A stretch of DNA of 32,908 bases, from positions 1-32,908 of the forward strand of contig NZ_NGFN01000047.1 of assembly GCF_002148965.1 (NCBI RefSeq), given 5' to 3'. Within the stretch, counting starts at the first letter, position 1, and the number at the start of each line of letters is the position of its first letter. Below the pieces are notes generated by a model. The model made no database searches and was not told the DNA's origin. It saw nothing but the letters and a program-made list of their open reading frames with translations. The translations under genes and the position numbers were made by a program. The stretch is from Streptomyces swartbergensis (lineage in GTDB: Bacteria > Actinomycetota > Actinomycetes > Streptomycetales > Streptomycetaceae). Positions 15,499 to 26,025 of this stretch are shown piece by piece.

Positions 15499-17982
15499 AT
15501 GCCACGCACCGCCCGCACGCGATGGAGAGTCGGTCTCACGACCACGGCCCTCCTGACGGCAGCAGCCCTCGTACCGGCCCCCGCGCACGCCGAGGACGTC
15601 ACCGACTACGCGATCACCGTCGACCCGTCCGCCAAGGGCGCGGCGATCGACGACACGATGTACGGCGTCTTCTTCGAGGACATCAACCGCGCCGCCGACG
15701 GCGGTCTGTACGCCGAGCTCGTGCAGAACCGCTCCTTCGAGTACTCCACCGCCGACAACGGCTCCTACACGCCCCTGACCTCGTGGACGGTCGGCGGCAC
15801 GGCCGAGGTCGTGAACGACTCGGGCCGCCTCAACGAGCGCAACCGCAACTACCTGTCCCTGGGCGCCGGTTCCTCCGTCACGAACGCCGGCTACAACACC
15901 GGCATCCGGGTCGAGCAGGGCAAGAAGTACGACTTCTCCGTGTGGGCCCGCGCCGAGAGCGGCAGCACGCTCACCGTCTCCCTCAAGGACACGGCGGGCA
16001 CGCTGGCGACCGCCCGGCAGGTGGCCGTCAAGGGCGGCTGGGCCAAGTACAAGGCCACGTTCACCGCGACCCGCACCAGCAACCGCGGCCGCCTCGCCGT
16101 CGCCTCGGCGAACGCCGCCGCGCTCGACGAGATATCGCTCTTCCCGCGCGACACCTACAAGAATCAGCCCAACGGCCTGCGCAAGGACCTCGCCGAGAAG
16201 ATCGCCGCCCTCAAGCCGGGCTTCGTGCGCTTCCCCGGCGGCTGCCTGGTCAACACCGGCTCCATGGAGGACTACAGCGAGGCCTCGAACTGGCAGCGCA
16301 AGCGCAGCTACCAGTGGAAGGACACCATCGGTCCGGTAGAGCAGCGCGCCACCAACTCCAACTTCTGGGGCTACAACCAGAGCTACGGCCTCGGCTACTA
16401 CGAGTACTTCCGCTTCTCCGAGGACATCGGCGCCATGCCGCTGCCCGTCGTCCCCGCCCTGGTGACCGGCTGCGGCCAGAACAAGGCCACCGACGACGAC
16501 GCCCTGCTCAAGCGGCACATCCAGGACACCCTCGACCTCATCGAGTTCGCCAACGGCCCGGCGACCTCCAAGTGGGGCAAGGTCCGGGCGCAGATGGGCC
16601 ACCCCAAGCCCTTCCACCTGACCCACATCGGCGTCGGCAACGAGGAGAACCTCCCCAAGGAGTTCTTCGCCCGCTTCGAGCAGTTCCGGGCCGCCATCAA
16701 GGCCAAGTACCCGGACATCACCGTCATCTCCAACTCGGGCCCGGACGACGCCGGCACGACCTTCGACACCGCCTGGCAGCTCAACCGCGAGGGCAACGTC
16801 GACATGGTCGACGAGCACTACTACAACAGCCCGACCTGGTTCCTGCAGAACAACGACCGCTACGACTCCTACGACCGCAAGGGCCCCAAGGTCTTCCTCG
16901 GCGAGTACGCCTCGCAGGGCAACGCCTGGAAGAACGGCCTGTCCGAGGCCGCCTTCATGACCGGCCTGGAACGCAACGCGGACATCGTCAAGCTGGCCTC
17001 CTACGCCCCGCTGCTCGCCAACGAGGACTACGTCCAGTGGCGGCCGGACATGATCTGGTTCAACAACCGGGCCTCCTGGAACTCGGCCAACTACGAGGTC
17101 CAGAAGCTGTTCATGACCAACGTCGGCGACCGCGTGGTCCCCTCGAAGGCCACGACCACGCCGAACGTCAGCGGCCCGATCACCGGTGCCGTCGGCCTGT
17201 CGACGTGGGCGACCAGCGCCGCGTACGACGACGTGAAGGTCACCTCCGCGGACGGCTCGACGCTGCTCAGCGACGACTTCTCCGGTGACGCCTCGAAGTG
17301 GACCACCAGCGGCCGGGGCAGCTGGAGCATCCAGGACGGGCAGTACGTCCAGAGCGACACCGCGGCCGAGAACACCATGGTCACGGCGGGCGACCCGGCC
17401 TGGAAGGACTACGACCTGCATGTGAAGGCCACCAAGAAGTCCGGCAAGGAGGGCTTCCTCGTCGCCTTCGGCGTCAAGGACACCGGCAACTACTACTGGT
17501 GGAACCTGGGCGGCTGGAACAACACCCAGTCCGCGATCGAGCAGGCCGTCGACGGCGGCAAGGGCACGCTGATGACGAAGGCCGGGTCGATCGAGACCGG
17601 CCGCGCCTACGACATCGACATCAAGGTCCGCGGCCGTCAGGTCACCCTGTTCCTGGACGGCAAGGAGTGGGGCAGCTTCAAGGACGACAAGCCGGCCGAG
17701 CCGTTCCGCCAGGTCGTCACCAAGGACGCCGCGACCGGTGACCTGATCGTCAAGGTCGTCAACGCCCAGTCCGCCGAGGCCCGCACGGCCGTCGACCTGG
17801 GTGGCGCCAAGGTCGCTTCCACGGCCCGCGTGACCACGCTGGCCGCCGAGGAGGACGCCGTCAACACGGAGACGGACACGCCGGTGACGCCGGTGACGTC
17901 CACCTTCCGTGGCGTGGCCGCGAAGTTCACCTACACCTTCCCGGCGAACTCCGTCACCTTCCTGCGGATCAAGCAGAGGTAG
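15499..17982 (+). CDS. Secreted GH51 alpha-L-arabinofuranosidase with N-terminal CBM-like and inserted lectin-like domains
   Basis: I start at ATG 15499 (827 residues), where CGGAG lies 5 nt upstream and a clean signal peptide follows (MPRTARTRWRVGL, hydrophobic core, PAPAHA cleavage near residue 31); an in-frame ATG at 15451 would bury it. After a segment opening the catalytic fold (YGVFFEDINRAADGG) comes a CBM4/9-like beta-sandwich (about residues 85-215). The barrel proper includes KPGFVRFPGGCLV, THIGVGNEENL with acid/base Glu382, and FLGEYASQG with nucleophile Glu469. The usual C-terminal sandwich (begins QKLFMTNVGDRVVP; ends FTYTFPANSVTFLRI) is split by a concanavalin/laminin-G-like domain of about 160 residues (LSDDFSGDASKW to WGSFKDDKPAEP). 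The enzyme releases arabinose from arabinan or arabinoxylan outside the cell. A terminator follows the stop. Confidence 0.94.
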   Translation: MPRTARTRWRVGLTTTALLTAAALVPAPAHAEDVTDYAITVDPSAKGAAIDDTMYGVFFEDINRAADGGLYAELVQNRSFEYSTADNGSYTPLTSWTVGGTAEVVNDSGRLNERNRNYLSLGAGSSVTNAGYNTGIRVEQGKKYDFSVWARAESGSTLTVSLKDTAGTLATARQVAVKGGWAKYKATFTATRTSNRGRLAVASANAAALDEISLFPRDTYKNQPNGLRKDLAEKIAALKPGFVRFPGGCLVNTGSMEDYSEASNWQRKRSYQWKDTIGPVEQRATNSNFWGYNQSYGLGYYEYFRFSEDIGAMPLPVVPALVTGCGQNKATDDDALLKRHIQDTLDLIEFANGPATSKWGKVRAQMGHPKPFHLTHIGVGNEENLPKEFFARFEQFRAAIKAKYPDITVISNSGPDDAGTTFDTAWQLNREGNVDMVDEHYYNSPTWFLQNNDRYDSYDRKGPKVFLGEYASQGNAWKNGLSEAAFMTGLERNADIVKLASYAPLLANEDYVQWRPDMIWFNNRASWNSANYEVQKLFMTNVGDRVVPSKATTTPNVSGPITGAVGLSTWATSAAYDDVKVTSADGSTLLSDDFSGDASKWTTSGRGSWSIQDGQYVQSDTAAENTMVTAGDPAWKDYDLHVKATKKSGKEGFLVAFGVKDTGNYYWWNLGGWNNTQSAIEQAVDGGKGTLMTKAGSIETGRAYDIDIKVRGRQVTLFLDGKEWGSFKDDKPAEPFRQVVTKDAATGDLIVKVVNAQSAEARTAVDLGGAKVASTARVTTLAAEEDAVNTETDTPVTPVTSTFRGVAAKFTYTFPANSVTFLRIKQR

Positions 17983-17991
17983 CGGGACTCG

Positions 17992-18024
17992 CGTGGGCCG
18001 CCGTCCCCGGCGCGGCGGCCCACG
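17992..18024 (+). terminator. Terminator after GH51
   Basis: CGTGGGCCGCCG (17992-18003) is perfectly complementary to CGGCGGCCCACG (18013-18024) around a 9-nt loop, starting 10 bp past the stop. There is no T run, as is common in Streptomyces. Confidence 0.75.
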
Positions 18025-18122
18025 ACGTGGCGCGTCTTCCGTAGCAGAGCCCGCGGCGAAACCCTCGGCACGCGCCTGCCCCAGGGCACGCGGCACCTCG
18101 ACCGAGGAAGCTCGACACTTCC

Positions 18123-18152
18123 TCGAACGGGCGTGCGCAGTGTCCGTATGCT
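18123..18152 (+). promoter_or_regulatory. Leaderless promoter candidate for the TPR protein
   Basis: TATGCT (18147-18152) lies six bases before ATG 18159, matching the leaderless pattern of nearby genes. The -35 is weak (TCGAAC, 18123-18128, 18 bp spacing). Confidence 0.45.
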
Positions 18153-18158
18153 CCGGGC

Positions 18159-18989
18159 ATGAGACTCTTTCGGCCGCGCGGCCGAATCAGCGGTGGGCCG
18201 TCGATGCGATCCCCCGTGGCCCAGGCCATCGCCCTCTACGAGGCCGGGCGCTATTCCGAGGCGGAGGCCGAGGCCCGAGCCGTGGCTGCGGCCCGGCCCC
18301 GGCGGCGCGACGACACGCACGCACCGCTGGCGCTGGGCATCGCGGCGCTGGCGACGGGTGCCCAGGGTCGCCACGCCGAGGCCGTCACGGCGTACGACGC
18401 ACTGATGCCGGTCTTCGGCAGGATATTCGGCGCCGAACACCCGCAGACCCTGAAACTGCGGTCGGACCGCGCCCAGGCGCTGAGCGCGCTCGCCCGGTAT
18501 GCCGAATGCGAGGCGGAGTGCGCGGCCGTCGCCCGGGCCGCGACCCGCGGCACAGGTCCGGAGATGCCGCGGATAGCAGCGGCCGCCCGCAACGGACTGA
18601 TCTATGCCCTCAACGCACAGGGCCGCCATCCGGAGGCCGAGGCGCTCGCCTGTGAGGCCCTCGCCGCCCATCGTGTACCGGACCGGTTCGGCCTGGTCCT
18701 GCGGCTCGGCCTGGCCCGCAGTCTCCAGGGCCAGGCCCGCCACGAGGAGGCTCTCGCCGAGGCGGAGCGCGCCGACGAGCTGCGCCGCAGCCTGCCGGAG
18801 GAGCAGTGCCGCCCCGAGGCCGGCGCCGTCGAGCTCGCCCTGGCCGCCGCCCTTCTGGGGCTGAGCCGCGGCACCGAGGCCCGCACTCGCGCCGTGGCCG
18901 CCCTCGACGCCTGCCTGTCCGCCTTCGGCTCGCACCACTACCGCACCTCCGAGGCCCGGGCACTGCTCGACCGCGTCGACAGCGCCTGA
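18159..18989 (+). CDS. Tetratricopeptide-repeat protein
   Basis: The 276-residue product is almost wholly helical and built from TPR-like pairs: AIALYEAGRYSEAEAEARAV, GAQGRHAEAVTAYDALMPVF, ALNAQGRHPEAEALACEALA, SLQGQARHEEALAEAERADE and a final pair near residues 225-270. It resembles the TPR half of Streptomyces regulators without their DNA-binding part, so it is probably a cytoplasmic protein-interaction scaffold; no catalytic motif is visible. ATG 18159 is chosen for the TATGCT hexamer six bases upstream. ATG 18204 with GGTGGG upstream is an alternative that would remove a basic 15-residue start. It ends 76 bp before argC but is not part of that operon, since argC has its own regulated promoter. 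Confidence 0.82.
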   Translation: MRLFRPRGRISGGPSMRSPVAQAIALYEAGRYSEAEAEARAVAAARPRRRDDTHAPLALGIAALATGAQGRHAEAVTAYDALMPVFGRIFGAEHPQTLKLRSDRAQALSALARYAECEAECAAVARAATRGTGPEMPRIAAAARNGLIYALNAQGRHPEAEALACEALAAHRVPDRFGLVLRLGLARSLQGQARHEEALAEAERADELRRSLPEEQCRPEAGAVELALAAALLGLSRGTEARTRAVAALDACLSAFGSHHYRTSEARALLDRVDSA

Positions 18990-19012
18990 CCAGGGAGAGG
19001 ACGATTCCAGGA

Positions 19013-19047
19013 TTGCATAAACGTGCAGAGAGCCGTATAGTCATGCC
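19013..19047 (+). promoter_or_regulatory. argC promoter with two ArgR boxes
   Basis: TTGCAT (19013-19018), 17 bp, TATAGT (19036-19041) is a near-consensus promoter. Two ARG-box-like 14-mers cover it: TGCATAAACGTGCA (19014-19027) and CGTATAGTCATGCC (19034-19047), with starts 20 bp apart, about two helical turns. Arginine-loaded ArgR bound here would block polymerase. The argG promoter has the same geometry. Confidence 0.85.
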
Positions 19048-19053
19048 CTCTAA

Positions 19054-21238
<2,185 letters not shown>

Positions 21239-21242
<4 letters not shown>

Positions 21243-22168
21243 GCAGTGGATCGACGCGCAAGCACACCGCGCTGCCCAAGGCCCAGATCCTCATCGAGGC
21301 GCTGCCCTGGCTGGTCCGGCACAACGGCAAGACGGTCGTCATCAAGTTCGGCGGCAACGCCATGATCGACGAGGACCTGAAGGCCGCCTTCGCCCAGGAC
21401 GTGGTCTTCCTGCACCACGCCGGCCTCAAGCCCGTCGTCGTGCACGGCGGCGGCCCGCAGATCAGCGCCGCCCTCGACCAGCACGGCATCGTCAGCGAGT
21501 TCAAGGCGGGCCTCAGGGTGACCACCGAGGACGCCATGGACGTCGTACGGATGGTGCTGGCCGGGCAGGTGCAGCGCGAGCTGGTCGGTCTGCTCAACCA
21601 GCACGGCCCGCTCGCCGTCGGACTGACGGGCGAAGACGCGCACACCATCACCGCCACCAAGCACCAGCCCGAGATCGACGGCGAACTCGTCGACATCGGG
21701 CGGGTGGGCGAGATCACCGCCATCGACACCGGCGCGATCGAGGCCCTGCTCGCCGACGGCCGCATCCCGGTCGTCTCGTCGATCGCCCGCTCCCAGGACG
21801 ACGGACATGTCTACAACGTCAATGCTGATACGGCGGCTGCGGCACTCGCTGCTGCACTGGGCGCCGAAACCCTCATGGTCCTCACGGACGTCGAGGGACT
21901 CTACGAGGACTGGCCCCACAGCGACGAGGTGATCAGCCGCCTCACCGCCTCCGAGCTGGAGCGGCTGCTGCCGGACCTCTCGTCCGGCATGGTGCCGAAA
22001 ATGGAGGGCTGCCTGCACGCCGTACGGGGCGGCGTCACCACCGCCCGGGTCATCGACGGCCGGGTCCAGCACTCGATCCTGCTGGAGATCTTCACCGACG
22101 AGGGGATCGGCACGATGGTCGTGGCCGACGAGAAGCCCGAGGGACCGGGCGGACAGGGGGAGTCGTGA
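21239..22168 (+). CDS. argB: Acetylglutamate kinase
   Basis: The 309-residue enzyme phosphorylates N-acetylglutamate with ATP, the step usually feedback-inhibited by arginine in cyclic pathways. Amino-acid-kinase motifs are present: [15 protein letters not shown] (phosphate-binding Lys), [15 protein letters not shown] (substrate loop), [13 protein letters not shown] (Asn/Asp region) and [15 protein letters not shown] (second Lys). An extended N-terminal helix before the kinase core (about residues 8-25) is like that of arginine-sensitive hexameric enzymes, so feedback control is likely (inference). The ATG overlaps argJ and the stop overlaps argD by 4 bases each, so the genes are translationally coupled. 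Confidence 0.97.
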
Positions 22169-23367
22169 GCAACCAGGAACTGACCGCGCGGTGGCAGGGC
22201 GCGCTCATGAACAACTACGGCACCCCGAGGCTCCCGCTCGTCCGCGGCGAGGGCACCAAGCTCTGGGACGCCGACGGCAAGCAGTACCTGGACTTCGTCG
22301 GCGGCATCGCGGTCAACGCGCTCGGCCACGCCCACCCGGCCGTCGTCGACGCCGTGAGCCGGCAGATCGCCTCCCTCGGCCATGTCTCCAACCTGTTCGT
22401 CGCCGAGCCGCCGGTCGCGCTCGCCGAGCGGCTGCTCCAGCTCTTCGGCCGCGACGGCAAGGTCTACTTCTGCAACTCCGGCGCCGAGGCGAACGAGGGC
22501 GCCTTCAAGATCGGCCGGCTCACCGGGCGGACCCACATGGTCGCGACCGAGGGCGGCTTCCACGGCCGCACCATGGGCGCCCTCGCGCTCACCGGCCAGC
22601 CCGGCAAGCGGGAACCCTTCCTGCCGCTGCCCGGCGACGTCACGCACGTCCCGTACGGCGACGCGCAGGCGCTGGCCGCCGCGGTGACGGACGAGACGGC
22701 CCTCGTCGTCATCGAGCCGGTCCAGGGCGAGAACGGGGCCGTGGTCCCGCCCGCCGGCTACCTCAAGGCCGCCCGGGCCATCACCGCCGCCACCGGCGCG
22801 CTGCTCGTCCTCGACGAGGTGCAGACCGGCGTCGGCCGGACCGGTAACTGGTTCGAGTACCAGGCCCACGAGGGCGTCCTGCCCGACGTCGTCACCCTCG
22901 CCAAGGGCCTCGGCGGCGGACTGCCGCTCGGCGCGACCGTCGCCTTCGGACGCGCGGCCGAGCTGCTCCAGCCCGGCCACCACGGCACGACCTTCGGCGG
23001 CAACCCCGTCGCCTGCGCCGCCGGGCTCGCCGTCCTCGACACCATCGAGAACGAGGGGTTGCTGCAGAACGTCAAGCGGCAGAGCGAGAAGTTGCGGGAC
23101 GGGATCGAGGGCCTCGGTCACGAGTTGATCGATTTCGTCCGGGGCGCGGGTCTCCTCCTGGGTATCGTGCTCACCGAGCCGCTAGCGCCCCAGGTGCAGC
23201 AGGCGGCTCAGGACGCCGGCCTCCTGGTGAACGCGCCCGCTCCCGACGTCGTACGGCTCATGCCGCCGCTGAACATCGGCGACGACGAGGTGGACGCCTT
23301 CCTCCGGGCGCTGCCCGGTGTCCTCGACGCAAGCGCAGCCGACGGGGACGGACGATCCGGGGAATGA
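22165..23367 (+). CDS. argD: Acetylornithine aminotransferase
   Basis: The 400-residue class III PLP aminotransferase converts N-acetylglutamate semialdehyde to N-acetylornithine with glutamate as donor. Visible landmarks are [35 protein letters not shown] (phosphate loop), [15 protein letters not shown] (PLP-binding Asp) and the Schiff-base lysine Lys247 in [15 protein letters not shown]. The GTG start lies in GTGA over the argB stop. It is fourth in argCJBDR. The enzyme can often also act on succinyldiaminopimelate in bacteria, which this sequence neither supports nor excludes. Confidence 0.97.
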   Translation: MSNQELTARWQGALMNNYGTPRLPLVRGEGTKLWDADGKQYLDFVGGIAVNALGHAHPAVVDAVSRQIASLGHVSNLFVAEPPVALAERLLQLFGRDGKVYFCNSGAEANEGAFKIGRLTGRTHMVATEGGFHGRTMGALALTGQPGKREPFLPLPGDVTHVPYGDAQALAAAVTDETALVVIEPVQGENGAVVPPAGYLKAARAITAATGALLVLDEVQTGVGRTGNWFEYQAHEGVLPDVVTLAKGLGGGLPLGATVAFGRAAELLQPGHHGTTFGGNPVACAAGLAVLDTIENEGLLQNVKRQSEKLRDGIEGLGHELIDFVRGAGLLLGIVLTEPLAPQVQQAAQDAGLLVNAPAPDVVRLMPPLNIGDDEVDAFLRALPGVLDASAADGDGRSGE

Positions 23368-23374
23368 GACGACG

Positions 23375-23920
23375 ATGAGCCAGGCGCAGGACCACGAGCA
23401 GCCGGGGGCGAACGGGCCCGCCGTGCCGCAGACCCGCACCGCACGCCACCGCCGGATCGTGGACATCCTCAACCGGCAGCCCGTGCGGTCGCAGAGCCAG
23501 CTGGCGAAGCTGCTCGCCGACGACGGGCTGAGCGTCACGCAGGCGACGCTCTCCCGGGACCTGGACGAGCTGAACGCGGTGAAGATCCGCAACGCCGACG
23601 GCGACCTGATCTACGCGGTGCCGAGCGAGGGCGGTTTCCGCACGCCGCGCGCTCCGCTGGGCGGGTCGGCGAAGGAGGAGCGGATGCGGCGGCTCTCGCA
23701 GGAGCTGCTGATCTCCGCGGAGGCTTCGGCGAACCTCGTGGTCCTGCGGACTCCTCCGGGGGCCGCGCAGTTCCTGGCGTCGGCGATCGACCAGGCCGAG
23801 CTGCACGACATCCTGGGGACGATCGCCGGTGACGACACGCTGCTGTTGATCAGCCGGAACCCGACGGGGGGCCAGGAGCTGGCCGACCACTTGCTGAACC
23901 TGGCGCAGAACGGGCATTGA
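23375..23920 (+). CDS. argR: Arginine repressor
   Basis: ATG 23375 lies 7 nt past the argD stop; the 181-residue product has a longer than usual unstructured N-terminus (about 22 residues). The winged helix spans about residues 23-82, with [14 protein letters not shown] as recognition region including the conserved Ser-Arg. The C-terminal oligomerisation domain carries GTIAGDDT (148-155), which binds arginine between trimers. The hexamer with arginine binds pairs of ARG boxes. Matching box pairs are seen in front of argC and argG, so the operon controls itself and the distant argG. The gene is followed by repeats and a hairpin. Confidence 0.97.
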   Translation: MSQAQDHEQPGANGPAVPQTRTARHRRIVDILNRQPVRSQSQLAKLLADDGLSVTQATLSRDLDELNAVKIRNADGDLIYAVPSEGGFRTPRAPLGGSAKEERMRRLSQELLISAEASANLVVLRTPPGAAQFLASAIDQAELHDILGTIAGDDTLLLISRNPTGGQELADHLLNLAQNGH

Positions 23921-23925
23921 GCGCG

Positions 23926-23947
23926 CCGTAGGGGGGCCGTAGGGGGG
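23926..23947 (+). repeat. Two exact 11-bp direct repeats after argR
   Basis: CCGTAGGGGGG occurs at 23926-23936 and again at 23937-23947. A third start (CCGTTGG) follows. This looks like a small slippage duplication in the non-coding spacer. Confidence 0.6.
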
Positions 23948-23974
23948 CCGTTGGTGGTCGTGTGCGGGTGAGCT

Positions 23975-24029
23975 GTGGCTGGTCGCGCCCACGCGGCGGA
24001 GCCGCACATGGATACAGCCCCGCGCCCCT
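23975..24029 (+). repeat. Dispersed intergenic repeat, copy B
   Basis: It shares GTGGCTGGTCGCGC and CCCCGCGCxCCT with the element after pheT, but 29 bp separate the two blocks here instead of 4. The extra part includes a small hairpin GCGGC-GGA-GCCGC (23993-24005). It lies in the convergent spacer between argR and the flavin-transferase gene. Confidence 0.6.
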
Positions 24030-24047
24030 CCATACCTGCGGGCAGTC

Positions 24048-24066
24048 GTGCCGCCAAGGGCGGCAC
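24048..24066. terminator. Bidirectional terminator hairpin between argR and apbE
   Basis: GTGCCGCC (24048-24055) pairs exactly with GGCGGCAC (24059-24066) over the loop AAG. It lies between convergent genes and is symmetrical, so it can serve both the arg operon and the flavin operon. Confidence 0.65.
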
Positions 24067-24130
24067 CCGTCCCAGAGAAGCGGCACCCCGCCAGCGCGGG
24101 CGAGCGACACGCCCCGGCCTCAGCCCCGAC

Positions 24131-24934
24131 TCATCCCAGCCGGGCCGCCAATCCCCCGGTACAACGCACCTCATCACCGGCAGTGATGAGCAGCGCCTCA
24201 ACCCCCGGCAGCGACTCCAGCCAGGCCAGCCCCTCCCGCGACCCCATCGCGAACGCCGCCGTGGCCCAGCAGTCCGCCCACGTCAGCCGAGGCCCCACCA
24301 CCGTCACGGCGACCAGGTCGGTCACGGCCGAACGCCCCGTGCGAGGGTCGACGATATGCGCACCCCGCTCGGCGGTCCCCGACGTGGCCACGGCCAGCTC
24401 GTCCACCCCGGCCGCGGAGATCACCGCCGCGAGACCCCCGGGCCGCAGGGGATCCGAGATCCCCACCCGCCACGGCCGCTGCGCACCCGGAACGCCGAGC
24501 AACTGCACATCCCCGCCGCCGTTGAGGCTCACCCCGCTCACTCCGGGCACCGCCGCCAGCTGCCGCGCCGCCCGCTCGACCGCCCAGCCCTTGACGATGC
24601 CGGTCGGATCGAGGCGGCCCCCGTACGACGTGCTGAACCAGCCGTCGCTCAGCCGCTCCGCCTCGGCCGCCAGCTCCAGGACCTCGGCGACCTCGGGATC
24701 GCACTCCCCGACCGTCAGCTGACCGCGTTGCAGCCGGGAGATCTGGCTGTCCTCGCGGTAGGTGCTGAACACCTCGTCGACCCGGTGCAGCCCGGCGACG
24801 GCCTCGTCCACCGCCGCGCGCACGGCGCCGGGTTCCCCGCCGCGGACGTCGAAGGAGAAGACGGTCCCCATCGTCTCCTCCGCATGACGTACCGCGGCGG
24901 GAGCCTGTGCGGAGTCGGCCACCGTGTCAGCCAC
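24131..24934 (-). CDS. apbE: FAD:protein FMN transferase (ApbE family)
   Basis: I start at GTG 24934, which overlaps the stop of the FMN-binding protein gene by 8 bases; ATG 24871 would begin inside the conserved TMGTVFSF motif and is rejected, while GTG 24922 is possible. The 267-residue protein shows EVFSTYREDSQISRL, SYGGRLDPTGIVKGWAVERA (FAD site), SLNGGGDVQLLG and RGAHIVDPRTG with the late ATSGTAERG segment. The family moves FMN from FAD onto a threonine of FMN_bind domains using Mg2+. Its targets are surely the three sites in the adjacent protein. I see no signal peptide or lipobox at the N-terminus with this start, although bacterial ApbE usually acts outside the cytoplasm; flavinylation might precede export here. 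Confidence 0.93.
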   Translation of the reverse strand: MADTVADSAQAPAAVRHAEETMGTVFSFDVRGGEPGAVRAAVDEAVAGLHRVDEVFSTYREDSQISRLQRGQLTVGECDPEVAEVLELAAEAERLSDGWFSTSYGGRLDPTGIVKGWAVERAARQLAAVPGVSGVSLNGGGDVQLLGVPGAQRPWRVGISDPLRPGGLAAVISAAGVDELAVATSGTAERGAHIVDPRTGRSAVTDLVAVTVVGPRLTWADCWATAAFAMGSREGLAWLESLPGVEALLITAGDEVRCTGGLAARLG

Positions 24935-25985
24935 CGGCCTGGTCCAGAGCCGACTGGAGGGACTGCTTGTAGCCGGTGCTGGTGTAGGTGGCTCCGGAGA
25001 CGGCGTCGATCTGCGCGTTTCCGGCCGCGACCGCTGCCTGGTTGAGGCGGGGGACGGAGGCGGAGGTGATCTGGTCGCTGCGGCCGCCCTTGGGGGCCTG
25101 GACGGCTTCGGCCTTGGTGATCTTGCCGCCGGCGACGGTGATACGGACCTGGACCGGGCCGTACTGCGTCTGCGCGACACTGCCGGTGAGCGTCCGAGTC
25201 TGGGCCTGCCCGCCCCCGGAGCCGGCGGCCTGGGAGGAGCCACCCCCTGCCGGAGCCTTGTCCAGAGCCGACTGGAGCGACTTCTTGTAGCCGGCGCTGG
25301 TGTACGTGGCGCCCGAGACCGCGTCGATCTCCGCGCTCCCCGCCGCGACGGCCGCCTGGTTGAGGCGGGGGACGGAGGCGGAGGTGATCTGGTCGCTGCG
25401 GCCGCCCTTGGGGGCCTGGACGGCTTCGGCCTTGGTGATTTTGCCGCCGGCGACGGTGATGCGGACCTGGACCGGGCCGTACTGCGTCTGCACCGCGTCA
25501 CCGGTCACGGTCTGGGCGTTGCCCGAGCCCTGCGCGCCGCCGGCCGAGGCCTTGGCCTTGTCCAGGGCGGACTGGAGGGACTTCTTGTAGCCGGCGCTGG
25601 TGTACGTCGCCCCGGACACGGCGTCGATGTCCGCGCTCTGGGCGGCGACGGCCGCCTGGTTGAGGCGGGGGACGGAGGCGGAGGTGATCTGGTCGCTGCG
25701 GCCGCCCTTGGGGGCCTGGACCGCCTCGGCCTGAGTGATCTTGCCGCCGCTCATGGTCAGGCGTACCTGCACCGCGCCGTACTGCGTCTGCACCGCGTCA
25801 CCGGTGACCGCGCCGTTCACGCCGCCCTGCGGGGCCTGCCCGGCGGCCGCGGGCGGGAGTTGACCGCCCGCGGCCTGGGCGGAGCCCGGGTCGGAGGCCG
25901 GCTTCAGTGACAGCAGCAGCACGATCCCGGAGACGGTGGCTGCGCCGGCGAGCACGGCACGCCGGACGGGGTGACTCTTCCTCAT
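24927..25985 (-). CDS. Exported protein with three tandem FMN_bind domains
   Basis: The 352-residue protein starts at ATG 25985 (AGGAG about 11 nt upstream) with an N-terminal membrane segment or signal (residues 9-30, VRRAVLAGAATVSGIVLLLS). Three near-identical FMN_bind domains follow, each holding the flavin-acceptor motif DAVSGATYTS: acceptor threonines are Thr127, Thr227 and Thr333. The first two are exactly 100 residues apart. Each domain repeats VQVRxTxxGGKIT, QAPKGGRSDQITSASVPRLN and YKxSLQSALD. Gly/Ala/Ser/Gln-rich linkers join them. Expected role: a chain of three covalent FMN groups that passes electrons on the outer face of the membrane. It sits between a ferric-reductase-type membrane protein and ApbE, one operon. 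The physiological electron acceptor is unknown. Confidence 0.93.
   Translation of the reverse strand: MRKSHPVRRAVLAGAATVSGIVLLLSLKPASDPGSAQAAGGQLPPAAAGQAPQGGVNGAVTGDAVQTQYGAVQVRLTMSGGKITQAEAVQAPKGGRSDQITSASVPRLNQAAVAAQSADIDAVSGATYTSAGYKKSLQSALDKAKASAGGAQGSGNAQTVTGDAVQTQYGPVQVRITVAGGKITKAEAVQAPKGGRSDQITSASVPRLNQAAVAAGSAEIDAVSGATYTSAGYKKSLQSALDKAPAGGGSSQAAGSGGGQAQTRTLTGSVAQTQYGPVQVRITVAGGKITKAEAVQAPKGGRSDQITSASVPRLNQAAVAAGNAQIDAVSGATYTSTGYKQSLQSALDQAGG
25036..25721 (-). repeat. Three identical 68-bp segments inside the triple FMN_bind gene
   Basis: The same 68 bp occur at 25036-25103, 25354-25421 and 25654-25721. Copies one and two match over 137 bp with only two differences. They encode the ITSASVPRLN region of each domain. 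Such identity, including third codon positions, points to recent duplication or gene conversion. Confidence 0.85.
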
Positions 25986-26025
25986 CGTTTCTCAAGCTCC
26001 TGAAGGGCTGTTGATGTCCCGTCGC

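Noticed and set aside
15475..18096. 873-codon open frame on the minus strand across the GH51 gene
   Set aside because: It is a shadow of a well-supported enzyme gene with intact catalytic motifs on the plus strand.
23962..24186. Small open frames in the argR-apbE spacer
   Set aside because: They coincide with the dispersed repeat and terminator hairpin and lack ribosome sites or coding bias.
24935..25501. In-frame upstream extension of apbE
   Set aside because: It lies over the triple FMN_bind gene in another frame; the peptide is low-complexity Arg/Ser/Pro repeats that mirror the FMN_bind duplication.
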